Origin: Pseudomonas inefficax
GTDB taxonomy: Bacteria > Pseudomonadota > Gammaproteobacteria > Pseudomonadales > Pseudomonadaceae
Length of the DNA stretch: 60,016 bases
Assembly: GCF_900277125.1 (NCBI RefSeq)
Contig: NZ_OPYN01000203.1
Coordinates: 1 to 60,016, forward strand
Direction: 5' to 3'
Under the pieces are notes generated by a model. That model did no database searches and was not told where the DNA came from. It worked only from the letters and a program-made list of their open reading frames with translations. Made by a program: the position numbers and the translations under genes. Positions 1 to 6,873 of this stretch are shown piece after piece (position 1 is the first letter of the stretch; each line of letters opens with the position of its first letter).

Positions 1-198
1 AACGCAGCGATGATGGAGGACTACCTCAAGTTCATCGCCAACCGTCGCCTGACCCAGATTGGGTTGAAGGAAGAGTACCCGGGGACTACCAACCCGTTCC
101 CGTGGATGAGCGAGATCATGGACTTGAAGAAAGAGAAGAACTTCTTCGAGACCCGTGTGATCGAGTATCAGACTGGTGGGGCGTTGAGCTGGGATTGA
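1..198 (+). CDS. nrdB: Ribonucleoside-diphosphate reductase beta subunit, 3' end only
   Basis: The gene runs in from the left edge, so only about the last 65 codons are present. The reading frame is open from base 1 and ends in TGA. The tail carries 'NPFPWMSE', 'KKEKNFFETRVIEYQ' and a final 'GGALSWD', the typical C-terminus of class Ia NrdB. In the family this acidic and aromatic tail docks the radical-bearing beta subunit onto NrdA for reduction of ribonucleotides to deoxyribonucleotides in the cytoplasm. A strong hairpin terminator follows 22 bp downstream, so nrdB ends its transcription unit. The catalytic iron ligands and the radical tyrosine lie outside the window. Confidence 0.93.
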   Translation, partial: NAAMMEDYLKFIANRRLTQIGLKEEYPGTTNPFPWMSEIMDLKKEKNFFETRVIEYQTGGALSWD

Positions 199-219
199 TC
201 GTCCGGGCTGAGCATCGAG

Positions 220-246
220 AAGGCTGCCGATTGGCAGCCTTTTTTA
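220..246 (+). terminator. Rho-independent terminator of nrdB
   Basis: A 9-bp perfect inverted repeat (AAGGCTGCC / GGCAGCCTT) with a GATT loop runs directly into a run of T residues. It sits 22 bp after the nrdB stop codon, the usual place for an intrinsic terminator. Confidence 0.9.
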
Positions 247-400
247 TTGGCTGGGGAATGGCAGAACAGGAAGCATCCTACAACTTTTACCGTTGTCACT
301 TTGAACGCATAGCGATAACGTTTCATGGCGCTTAAGAACGCTCACGCAGCGGAACACCGTTCCCGTTAGCAACGGCTCTCCAATATCAGGATGGCCAAAC

Positions 401-937
401 ATGGACAGTCTCAATACCCCTACCCTCTTCTTTCGCCACAACCGTCCTCTTCACACCCTCTGGCTCGAATCCCAAGCCTGGTTTTGCGCCCACGAACTCG
501 GCCGGCTGAGCGGGCACTTCTTCGATGAGCACTGCATGCGCAAGCTCGACCCGGACCAGTACCGCACGGTGCAGTTGCTGCGCTATGGCAAGTACCAGGA
601 GACCACCATGGTCAGCGAGTCCGGGGCCTATACCTTGTTGGCACATCATCATGTGCCGGAGAACCGCCATTTGCGCTGGTGGCTGACGCATGAGGTGGTG
701 GCGGTGCTGCGTGATCGGCAGGCGGACGGGGTTGAGGATGCGCCGCGGCTGGGGCAGATGTGCTGGCCTGGTGGGCGGTCGGCGACGTTGTTGTATTGGC
801 AGAGTGAGCCTTGGGTGAGGATGCGGGAGATGCCGGTGGTGCTGGCTGGGGAGGTGGAACAGCTACCGCAGGTGGAGAAGCGGAAGTTGAGTTGGCGGGA
901 GTGTGCGCAGCGGGCGCTGCGGATGCATGGAGTTTAG
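401..937 (+). CDS. BRO-N domain protein (phage antirepressor-like), orphan
   Basis: The 178-aa protein resembles the BRO/antirepressor N-terminal domain. An early segment 'LWLESQAWFCAHELGRLSG' (about residues 21-40) matches the 'WF.A.DVA..LG' core of that fold, and 'VSESGAYTLLAHHH..ENRHLRWWLTHEVVAVLR' (about 71-104) matches its second half. BRO-N domains bind DNA and occur mostly in phage and viral antirepressors. Here there is no prophage neighbour and no second C-terminal domain. The tail after residue 110 is unrecognised and ends with a basic stretch. The ATG at 401 has no strong Shine-Dalgarno sequence. The role is unknown; a chromosomally domesticated transcription regulator is inference. 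Confidence 0.6.
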   Translation: MDSLNTPTLFFRHNRPLHTLWLESQAWFCAHELGRLSGHFFDEHCMRKLDPDQYRTVQLLRYGKYQETTMVSESGAYTLLAHHHVPENRHLRWWLTHEVVAVLRDRQADGVEDAPRLGQMCWPGGRSATLLYWQSEPWVRMREMPVVLAGEVEQLPQVEKRKLSWRECAQRALRMHGV

Positions 938-959
938 GGGGCTGTTTTTGTCTGTGCTG

Positions 960-990
960 GCCTCTTCGCGGGTGAACCCGCTCCCACAGG
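960..990. repeat. Single Pseudomonas REP element
   Basis: The element has the core TTCGCGGG-TGAA-CCCGCTCCCACAGG, the Pseudomonas putida-type REP palindrome. It lies 23 bp after the BRO-N gene. The spacer 938-1230 holds this element and the REP pair at 1081-1168; I see no gene in it. Confidence 0.8.
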
Positions 991-1080
991 GGGACTTAGT
1001 CTGCTGGAATGACTTAGTTAGCCGGTCAAGAGCAGGTCGCTACTTGCCTTGGTAATGCGCTATTTGAGTTGGCGCCAGAC

Positions 1081-1168
1081 CTGTGGGAGCGGGTTTACCC
1101 GCGAACACCGGCGAAGCCGGTGCCATGCACCGAGCTGGATTCTTCGCGGGCGCGCCCGCTCCCACAGG
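1081..1168. repeat. Inverted REP pair
   Basis: Two REP elements face each other: CTGTGGGAGCGGG at the left and its complement CCCGCTCCCACAG at the right. A small inner hairpin (CACCGGCGAAGCCGGTG) lies between them. The pair can fold into a long hairpin and lies downstream of the toxin gene, which is read on the minus strand. Confidence 0.85.
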
Positions 1169-1230
1169 TACAGTGCAAGCATTTGAACTGAGCTGTATTT
1201 TGAGAGCAAAGGCTTGCAAATCTACGAAGT

Positions 1231-1518
1231 CTATTCAAGCCGGTCGGCAGCCTTCTTGTATGCCTGATCTTTTTCACGACGATCAACAGCTACTACAAAG
1301 ACCACGATCTCTTGATCAATGACCTGATAGACCAGCCTATACCCGCTGCTGCGCAGCTTTATCTTGTAGCAGTCTGGTAGCGAGTGAAGGCGATTGGCTT
1401 CAACCCGAGGATTCAGCAGAACCTCCGCCAGTTTCTTTTTGAACTGCTGACGCACGGTATCGCCCAGCTTCTTCCACTCCTTCAATGCACGGGAATCGAA
1501 GTCGAGGCTATAGGTCAT
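1231..1518 (-). CDS. RelE/ParE-superfamily toxin
   Basis: The 95-aa basic protein has the RelE-type layout: 'LDFDSRALKEWKKLGDTVRQQFKKKL' near the N-terminus, then 'NRLHSLPDCYKIKLRSSGYRLVYQV' and 'VVFVVAVDRREKDQAYKKA' at the end. The central KIKLR-S-GYRLVYQV strand pattern is characteristic of RelE mRNA interferases, which cut mRNA at the ribosome. The gene starts inside the 3' end of the antitoxin gene (11-bp overlap), the usual translational coupling for this pair. Whether it is closer to RelE or ParE cannot be settled by eye, but the Lys/Arg-rich core and C-terminal VDRREKD favour RelE. Confidence 0.85.
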   Translation of the reverse strand: MTYSLDFDSRALKEWKKLGDTVRQQFKKKLAEVLLNPRVEANRLHSLPDCYKIKLRSSGYRLVYQVIDQEIVVFVVAVDRREKDQAYKKAADRLE

Positions 1519-1747
1519 CCAGCTGCACCCTCACGCGCTGCGGAGAAGCAAGCCGCTCTTGTACGGTGGCGATGAGGTCTTCATCTTCCTCGGTCATCAG
1601 GACCGGCCGGAAGGGTAGCTTTCCCCGCTCGGCTACATATTGAAGCGCCTGCCGCATGAGCTCGGAGGGCGTTACGCCCAAGCGCTCAAGCTCCTTGTAG
1701 GCGCGGGCTTTGAGATCGTCGTCGACGCGGATGTTGATGGAAGCCAT
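1508..1747 (-). CDS. RelB/DinJ-type antitoxin
   Basis: The 79-aa protein begins 'MASINIRVDDDLKARAYKELERLGVTPSELMRQALQYVAERGKLPF', a typical RelB/DinJ ribbon-helix-helix DNA-binding domain followed by an acidic toxin-binding tail. In the family it neutralises the toxin and represses its own operon. The ATG at 1747 is preceded by GAGGG at a 7-nt spacing. It is the first gene of the minus-strand pair, with the toxin overlapping by 11 bp. A short inverted repeat 25 bp upstream (1772-1783) could be its operator. Confidence 0.85.
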   Translation of the reverse strand: MASINIRVDDDLKARAYKELERLGVTPSELMRQALQYVAERGKLPFRPVLMTEEDEDLIATVQERLASPQRVRVQLDDL

Positions 1748-1771
1748 GGCTTCGCCCTCAGGTAAAGACGT

Positions 1772-1783
1772 TTGTCATTACAA
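1772..1783. promoter_or_regulatory. Possible autoregulatory operator of the toxin-antitoxin pair
   Basis: TTGTCATTACAA is a short inverted repeat (TTGT-N4-ACAA) 25 bp upstream of the antitoxin start. Ribbon-helix-helix antitoxins usually bind such short palindromes at their own promoters. This is positional inference only. Confidence 0.3.
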
Positions 1784-1867
1784 TGCACTGGTATTGGTGG
1801 CTCTGCAATAGCGATATTTGCGCCAGCAGTGGCAATAGCTGCGCAAAAACCCATAGCCTGTGCCATC

Positions 1868-1917
1868 GCCGGGGCCGCTTTGCGGCCCTTTCGCGACGCA
1901 AGGCCGCTCCTACACGG
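1868..1917. repeat. REP-like palindrome, second subtype
   Basis: The element contains GGGGCCGCTTTGCGGCCC followed by TTTCGCGACGCAAGGCCGCTCC. This is the second REP type in this window, also at 8703, 33364 and 50045. It stands alone in the 850-bp gap between the antitoxin gene and the porin. Confidence 0.75.
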
Positions 1918-1978
1918 GATCGCGTATCACTGGGAATTTGTGTGGCAGTTGCCGGTCAGAATCCGCCAGGGCCTTAAA

Positions 1979-2007
1979 CGAAAAAAGCGCAATGGGCGCT
2001 TTTTTCG
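1979..2007. terminator. Bidirectional hairpin terminator
   Basis: A 12-bp inverted repeat (CGAAAAAAGCGC / GCGCTTTTTTCG) with a 5-nt loop has a T run inside its own right arm and an A run in its left, so it could act on both strands. No gene is seen immediately before it on either strand. The stretch 2012-2320 shows no gene or clear signal. Confidence 0.75.
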
Positions 2008-2320
2008 AGGGTTGGTAAACAGCGGGGGGCCAAGCGCTCGATCTCAGCCGGTCAAGCGCGCCGTAAAAAGGGGCCCCGCCCACGCCGACAAGGGGGTACG
2101 GCATCAACGAGGATGCCGGGACTGGACATGCCAGTCTACGTGGTCGAGGGCGAGGCCTGATTTGAAGATAGCGCAGGGGAGCAGCGCGGTCCACTGCCAG
2201 GTCGGGTTGATTTGTTTGCCTGCAAAGCTGTTGTCATCGTATCTCTTTACAGAGTGCACGATAGAGCCTCTACGCGTTAATTTACGGGGATCTTGCCTTT
2301 AATCACCAGGCCATTATGCG

Positions 2321-2350
2321 TTGACAGTCCCTCTCACCCTTGCTAATAAT
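2321..2350 (+). promoter_or_regulatory. Putative sigma-70 promoter of the porin
   Basis: TTGACA at 2321 and TAATAA(T) at 2344 are separated by 17 bp, close to the consensus. They lie upstream of the operator at 2359 and leave a leader of about 240 nt before the porin start. Confidence 0.65.
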
Positions 2351-2358
2351 CGCCCACA

Positions 2359-2371
2359 GTTGTACGACAAC
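2359..2371. promoter_or_regulatory. GntR-like operator at the porin promoter
   Basis: GTTGTACGACAAC is an inverted repeat (GTTGT-ACG-ACAAC) just after the -10 box, where a bound repressor would block transcription. An 11-of-13 match occurs at the same position relative to the udh promoter (4023-4035). TTGT-N3-ACAA is the kind of site used by FadR-subfamily GntR repressors of sugar-acid genes. The regulator gene is not in this window. Confidence 0.6.
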
Positions 2372-2375
2372 ACAT

Positions 2376-2389
2376 AACAAAAACAACAA
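2376..2389 (+). promoter_or_regulatory. Putative Crc/Hfq CA motif in the porin leader
   Basis: AACAAAAACAACAA contains overlapping AAnAAnAA matches, the sequence bound by Hfq/Crc in Pseudomonas mRNAs. It lies near the predicted 5' end of the transcript. A second match, AACAATAA, overlaps the porin start codon at 2592-2599. Confidence 0.45.
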
Positions 2390-2598
2390 TCCGTGGACGA
2401 ACCCATGTCGACACTCATCCCGCTGCACCCACGTCTGTCTCTTCCCACGGTCTGCTGGCGTACCCCCTCGAGTACCTAGCGCCCGGTTACTGCATTCACC
2501 CCTGGCCCTGACCGGCCCGTTACTTACCCGCCCCTGCCGCAGGCCGCTTGCGCGTGCCCGGTGGACGGGCTGCCATACCCTTCGGGAGCATAACAATA

Positions 2599-3837
2599 AT
2601 GAAGATCTGCCATACCCTGCCCTTCGCGCTGCTTGGCGCCGGGGTTATCGCCGGCTTGCCAGGTACCAGCCTGGCGGCGGGTTTTGTCGAGGACAGCAAG
2701 GCCACCCTCGGCCTGCGCAACTTCTACATCAACCGCAACTTCACCAACCCGAGCAACCCGCAAAGCAAGGCCGAGGAATGGACGCAAAGCTTCATCCTCG
2801 ACGCCCGTTCGGGGTTCACCGAGGGGCCGATCGGCTTCGGCGTGGATGTACTGGGGCTGTGGTCGGTCAAGCTGGATGGCGGTGGTGGTACCTATGGCAC
2901 GGCGTTGTTGCCGCGCCATGACGATGGCAAGCCGGCCGATGACTACGGGCGCCTGGCAGTGGCGGGCAAGGCACGCATCTCCAGAACAGAACTGAAGATC
3001 GGTGAGTGGATGCCGGTGCTTCCGATTCTGCGCTCGGACGACGGGCGTTCGTTGCCACAGACGTTCCGTGGCGGGCAGGTCACGTCCAACGAGATTGCCG
3101 GGCTGACCTTGTATGGCGGGCAGTTCCGCGGCAACAGCCCGCGCAACGACGCCAGCATGGGCGACATGAGCTACGGCGGTGGCGTGTCGGACCGCTTCAA
3201 CTTTGTTGGTGGCGAGTACAAGTTCAATCAGGACCGCACCCTGGTCGGGCTGTGGAATGCGGCGCTGAAGGATGTGTACCAGCAGCAGTACCTGCAACTG
3301 AGCCACAGTCAGCCGGTGGGTGGCTGGACCCTGGGCGCCAACCTGGGCTACTTCAATGGCGATGACGATGGCGCCAAACGCGCTGGCGAGCTGGACAACA
3401 AGACTTACTCGGGAATGTTCTCGGCCAAGTACGGTGGCAACACCTTCTGGGTCGGGCTGCAGAAAGTCGATGGCGATACCTGGATGCGGGTCAACGGCAC
3501 CAGTGGCGGCACCCTGGCCAACGACAGTTACAACTCCAGCTTCGACAACGCCAACGAGCGCTCGTGGCAGGTGCGCCATGACTTCAACTTCGTCACCGTC
3601 GGGGTGCCGGGGCTGACCTTGATGAACCGCTATATCAGCGGGCGCGATGTGCACAGCGGGGTGGTGACCGATGGCAAGGAGTGGGTGCGTGAGACGGAAC
3701 TGGCGTATGTGATCCAGAGCGGGGCGTTCAAGGATTTGAGTGTGAAATGGCGCAATTCGTCGATTCGTCGGGATTACAGCAATAACGAGTTTGATGAGAA
3801 CCGGTTGATCTTTAACTATCCGTTGTCGTTGCTGTAA
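2599..3837 (+). CDS. OprD-family outer-membrane porin
   Basis: The predicted 412-aa protein starts with a signal peptide (MKICHTLPFALLGAGVIAGL, cleavage after about SLAA) followed by 'GFVEDSKATLGLRNFYINRNF', the usual first strand of OprD-type porins. Alternating beta strands fill the rest and it ends in a hydrophobic strand with terminal Leu. OprD-family porins pass specific small solutes such as sugar acids across the outer membrane. The ATG at 2599 is chosen because GGGAG precedes it by 10 nt and the signal peptide begins there; 17 in-frame upstream codons are unlikely to be used. It shares an operator with the uronate dehydrogenase operon that follows, so uptake of hexuronates or related acids is a reasonable inference. 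Confidence 0.88.
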   Translation: MKICHTLPFALLGAGVIAGLPGTSLAAGFVEDSKATLGLRNFYINRNFTNPSNPQSKAEEWTQSFILDARSGFTEGPIGFGVDVLGLWSVKLDGGGGTYGTALLPRHDDGKPADDYGRLAVAGKARISRTELKIGEWMPVLPILRSDDGRSLPQTFRGGQVTSNEIAGLTLYGGQFRGNSPRNDASMGDMSYGGGVSDRFNFVGGEYKFNQDRTLVGLWNAALKDVYQQQYLQLSHSQPVGGWTLGANLGYFNGDDDGAKRAGELDNKTYSGMFSAKYGGNTFWVGLQKVDGDTWMRVNGTSGGTLANDSYNSSFDNANERSWQVRHDFNFVTVGVPGLTLMNRYISGRDVHSGVVTDGKEWVRETELAYVIQSGAFKDLSVKWRNSSIRRDYSNNEFDENRLIFNYPLSLL

Positions 3838-3860
3838 CCAAGGGCGAGGCGAACGCGATC

Positions 3861-3948
3861 CCTGTGGGAGCGGGCATGCCCGCGAAGCCGGCAACTCGGT
3901 GCATGGCACCGGCTTCGCCGGTGTTCGCGGGCGCGCCCGCTCCCACAA
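3861..3948. repeat. Inverted REP pair after the porin
   Basis: CCTGTGGGAGCGGG at the left and CCCGCTCCCACA at the right bracket GCATGGCACCGGCTTCGCCGG. This is the same arrangement as at 1081-1168 and 53043-53130. It separates the porin from the udh operon. Confidence 0.85.
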
Positions 3949-3985
3949 GAGACCGCGTAACCCGTCGAGGGCTGTGCATGCCTCA

Positions 3986-4015
3986 TTGACAACCACCAGA
4001 ACGACCGCCAATATT
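3986..4015 (+). promoter_or_regulatory. Putative sigma-70 promoter of the udh operon
   Basis: TTGACA at 3986 and AATATT at 4010 are 18 bp apart. The operator at 4023 lies just downstream of the -10 box, the same geometry as at the porin promoter. Confidence 0.55.
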
Positions 4016-4022
4016 CACCGCA

Positions 4023-4035
4023 GTCATACGACAAC
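4023..4035. promoter_or_regulatory. GntR-like operator at the udh promoter
   Basis: GTCATACGACAAC matches the porin operator GTTGTACGACAAC at 11 of 13 positions and keeps the TACGACAAC half. It sits between the putative -10 box and the udh start codon. Repression relieved by a uronate-derived ligand is inference. Confidence 0.55.
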
Positions 4036-4046
4036 CTACAACAACT

Positions 4047-4054
4047 AACAACAA
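4047..4054 (+). promoter_or_regulatory. Putative Crc/Hfq CA motif at the udh ribosome-binding site
   Basis: AACAACAA is an exact AAnAAnAA match and ends 9 nt before the udh ATG, overlapping the weak Shine-Dalgarno region. Hfq/Crc bound here would block ribosome entry. Confidence 0.5.
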
Positions 4055-4063
4055 GAGCCGGCC

Positions 4064-4870
4064 ATGACCACTACTCCCCTCAATCGCCTGCTGCTCACTG
4101 GAGCCGCAGGCGGCCTGGGCAAGGTCCTTCGCGAACGCCTGCAGGGCTACGCCGAAGTCCTGCGCCTTTCTGACATCAGCCCCATGGCACCTGCCGCAGG
4201 TCCGCATGAAGAGGTCATCACCTGCGACCTGGCCGACAAGGCTGCAGTACATGCCTTGGTCGAAGGCGTGGACGCCATCATCCACTTCGGTGGCGTGTCT
4301 ACCGAGCACTCCTTCGAAGAGATCCTCGGCCCTAACATCTGCGGCGTGTTCCACATCTACGAGGCAGCACGCAAGCATGGCGTGAAACGCATCATCTTCG
4401 CCAGTTCCAACCACACCATCGGTTTCTACCGCCAGGATGAGCGCATCGACGCCCATTCACCACGCCGCCCGGACAGCTATTACGGGCTGTCCAAGTGCTA
4501 CGGCGAGGATGTTGCCAGCTTCTACTTCGACCGCTACGGCATCGAGACCGTCAGCATCCGCATTGGCTCGTCGTTCCCGCAACCACAGAACCGGCGGATG
4601 CTTTGCACCTGGCTGAGCTATGACGACCTGGTGCAACTGATCGAGCGCGGGCTGTTCACGCCAGACGTTGGCCACACCATCGTCTACGGCGCCTCCGACA
4701 ACCGCACCGTGTGGTGGGACAACCGCCATGCCGAGCACCTGGGCTACGTGCCAAAGGACAGCTCCGAACCCTTCCGCGCCGCCGTGGAAGCCCAGCCGGC
4801 GCTCGCTGCCGACGACCCGAGCATGGTCTATCAGGGCGGTGCCTTCGCCGTGGCCGGCCCGTTCAACTGA
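4064..4870 (+). CDS. udh: NAD-dependent uronate dehydrogenase
   Basis: The 268-aa short-chain dehydrogenase oxidises D-galacturonate or D-glucuronate to the aldarolactone with NAD. The N-terminal nucleotide-binding loop is 'LLLTGAAGGLGK' (residues 9-20), and 'IIHFGGVSTE' (about 72-81) and 'SSNHTIGFY' (about 114-122) are hallmarks of the uronate dehydrogenase branch. The catalytic pair is Y140 and K144 in 'SYYGLSK'. The next gene encodes a lactonase and the following three a TRAP transporter, so the operon couples import, oxidation and lactone opening. Control by the operator at 4023-4035 and by Crc/Hfq at 4047-4054 is suggested by sequence. Confidence 0.92.
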   Translation: MTTTPLNRLLLTGAAGGLGKVLRERLQGYAEVLRLSDISPMAPAAGPHEEVITCDLADKAAVHALVEGVDAIIHFGGVSTEHSFEEILGPNICGVFHIYEAARKHGVKRIIFASSNHTIGFYRQDERIDAHSPRRPDSYYGLSKCYGEDVASFYFDRYGIETVSIRIGSSFPQPQNRRMLCTWLSYDDLVQLIERGLFTPDVGHTIVYGASDNRTVWWDNRHAEHLGYVPKDSSEPFRAAVEAQPALAADDPSMVYQGGAFAVAGPFN

Positions 4871-4890
4871 CCTGAGGGGGAGGCACGGCC

Positions 4891-5772
4891 ATGAACTGCG
4901 AACTGATTGTCGACGCCCGCAACAGCACCGGCGAAAGCCCCGTTTGGCACCCAGGCGAACAGGCCCTGTACTGGGTCGACATTCCCGCTCGCCAGCTACA
5001 CCGCTGGCAGGCGGCCGATGGCACCCACCGGGTCTGGCAAGGCGACGAGATGCTAGCCTGCATCGCCCGCTACGGTGACGGCTGGGTGGCGGGAATGGAA
5101 AGTGGCATCTTCCAGCTGCAGGCCAAAGCAGATGGCAGCCTGGATAGCCGTTTACTCAGCAGCGTGGAACATGCCCAGGCTGGCATGCGCTTCAACGATG
5201 GCCGCTGCGACCGCCAGGGCCGCTTCTGGGCCGGCACCATGTTGCTGGACATGCAGCAAGGCGCGCATGTCGGCGCGCTGTACCGGCATGACGGCGAAGG
5301 TCGGCTGCACCTGCAGCAGGGCGGCATGATCGTGCCCAACGGCCTGGCCTTCAGCCCCGACGGCAAGCGCATGTATCTGTCCGATTCACACCCCGATGTG
5401 CAAAAGGTCTGGACGTTCGACTACGACATCGACAGCGGCACCCCGCACGACCAGCGGCTGTTCGTCGACATGCGCAGCCACCCCGGCCGCCCCGACGGCG
5501 CCGCCATGGACCAGGATGGCTGCTACTGGGTCTGCGGCAACGACGCCGGGCAGATCCACCGTTTCACCCCCGATGGCCGCCTCGACCGCTCGCTCAGCGT
5601 GCCGGTGAAAAAGCCGGCGATGTGTGCCTTCGGCGGCGCCTGCCTCGACACCCTGTACGTCACCTCGATCCGCCCCTCGGGCATCGACCTCGGCGACCAG
5701 CCGCTGGCTGGCGGGGTATTTGCCCTCAAACCTGGCACCAAGGGCCTGGAGGAACCTGTCTACCGGGGCTAA
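4891..5772 (+). CDS. SMP-30/gluconolactonase-family lactonase
   Basis: The 293-aa protein is an SMP-30/LRE beta-propeller lactonase. Family metal ligands are visible: Glu in 'STGESPVWHPGEQALYWVDI' near the N-terminus, 'IVPNGLAFSPDGKRMYLSDS' in the middle and 'RPDGAAMDQDGCYWV' further on, which supply the Glu, Asn and Asp of the divalent-metal site. No signal peptide is seen, so it should be cytoplasmic. It starts 20 bp after udh with GAGGGGGAGG upstream. Hydrolysis of the galactaro- or glucarolactone made by Udh to the open aldarate is inferred from this placement. Confidence 0.88.
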   Translation: MNCELIVDARNSTGESPVWHPGEQALYWVDIPARQLHRWQAADGTHRVWQGDEMLACIARYGDGWVAGMESGIFQLQAKADGSLDSRLLSSVEHAQAGMRFNDGRCDRQGRFWAGTMLLDMQQGAHVGALYRHDGEGRLHLQQGGMIVPNGLAFSPDGKRMYLSDSHPDVQKVWTFDYDIDSGTPHDQRLFVDMRSHPGRPDGAAMDQDGCYWVCGNDAGQIHRFTPDGRLDRSLSVPVKKPAMCAFGGACLDTLYVTSIRPSGIDLGDQPLAGGVFALKPGTKGLEEPVYRG

Positions 5773-5812
5773 GCCCCCATCCACCACCACACTTGCACGC
5801 TCGAAACCGGAT

Positions 5813-5820
5813 AATAAAAA
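5813..5820 (+). promoter_or_regulatory. Possible Crc/Hfq CA motif upstream of dctP
   Basis: AATAAAAA fits AAnAAnAA and lies 15 nt before the dctP ATG, next to the CGGAG ribosome-binding site. It is a weaker match than the sites at udh and the porin. Confidence 0.35.
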
Positions 5821-5835
5821 CCACGGAGTTTCATC

Positions 5836-6807
5836 ATGACCTTCAAACGCAAGCTGCTTCTTGCCGTTCTCCCGTTCGCCTTCAGCGTGGCCATGCCCGC
5901 CTCGGCCCTGGACATCAAGTTCGCCGAAATCCACCCCGCCGGCTACCCGACCGTGGTCGCCGAGCAGAACATGGGTAAAAAGCTCGAAGAAGCCAGTAAT
6001 GGCGATATCACCTTCAAGATGTTCGCGGGCGGCGTGCTGGGCTCGGAAAAGGAAGTGATCGAACAGGCACAGATCGGCGCCGTGCAGATGACCCGCGTCA
6101 GCCTGGGTATCGTCGGCCCGGTGGTACCGGATGTGAACGTGTTCAACATGCCGTTCGTGTTCCGCGACCATGACCACATGCGCAAGATCATCGACGGCGA
6201 GATAGGCCAGGAGATCCTCGACAAGATCACCAACTCCGACTTCAACCTGGTGGCCCTGGCCTGGATGGATGGTGGCTCACGCAGCATCTACACCAAGAAG
6301 CCGGTGCGCAGCCTGGAAGACCTCAAGGGCATGAAGATTCGCGTGCAGGGCAACCCGCTGTTCATCGACATGATGAACGCCATGGGCGGCAATGGCATCG
6401 CCATGGACACCGGGGAAATCTTCAGCGCCCTGCAGACCGGGGTGATCGACGGCGCCGAAAACAACCCGCCAACCCTGCTCGAGCATAACCACTTCCAGAG
6501 CGCCAAGTACTACACCCTGACCGGCCACCTGATCCTGCCGGAGCCGGTAGTGATGTCCAAGACCACCTGGAACAAGCTCACCCCCGAGCAGCAGGTGCTG
6601 GTGAAGAAGGTCGCGCGTGAGGCGCAGATGGAGGAGCGCGCGCTGTGGGACGCCAAGTCCGCCGCCAGCGAAGAGAAGCTCAAGGCCGCCGGTGTCGAGT
6701 TCATCACCGTCGACAAGAAGCCGTTCTACGAAGCTACCGCTTCGGTCCGCGAAAAATACGGTGCGCAGTACGCCGACCTGATGAAACGTATCGACGCCGT
6801 CCAGTAA
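5836..6807 (+). CDS. dctP: TRAP transporter solute-binding protein (DctP family)
   Basis: The 323-aa protein has a clear Sec signal peptide (MTFKRKLLLAVLPFAFSVAM, cut after about ASA) and the DctP fold. Its marks include 'IKFAEIHPAGYPTVVAEQNMGKKLEE', 'GSEKEVIEQAQIGAVQMTRVS', the conserved 'LKGMKIRVQGNPLFIDMMNAMGG' with the Arg that holds the ligand carboxylate, and 'ALQTGVIDGAENNPPTLLEH'. It binds a carboxylated solute in the periplasm and delivers it to DctQM. In the udh operon the ligand is most likely galacturonate or glucuronate (inference from neighbours). Confidence 0.92.
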   Translation: MTFKRKLLLAVLPFAFSVAMPASALDIKFAEIHPAGYPTVVAEQNMGKKLEEASNGDITFKMFAGGVLGSEKEVIEQAQIGAVQMTRVSLGIVGPVVPDVNVFNMPFVFRDHDHMRKIIDGEIGQEILDKITNSDFNLVALAWMDGGSRSIYTKKPVRSLEDLKGMKIRVQGNPLFIDMMNAMGGNGIAMDTGEIFSALQTGVIDGAENNPPTLLEHNHFQSAKYYTLTGHLILPEPVVMSKTTWNKLTPEQQVLVKKVAREAQMEERALWDAKSAASEEKLKAAGVEFITVDKKPFYEATASVREKYGAQYADLMKRIDAVQ

Positions 6808-6873
6808 TCGCGGCCCCTTCCTGAACGACCCCGGCAGTGCGGCGCCCGCCGCCCTGCCGCTTTGGTGATGCCG

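Noticed and set aside
1772..2302. A 176-codon plus-strand frame in the spacer before the porin
   Set aside because: It runs through a REP element and a bidirectional terminator and its product is Arg/Pro-rich without motifs.
2524..4011. A 495-codon minus-strand open frame opposite the porin
   Set aside because: It lies antisense to a well-supported porin with signal peptide and ribosome-binding site, runs through a REP pair, and encodes low-complexity sequence typical of high-G+C shadow frames.
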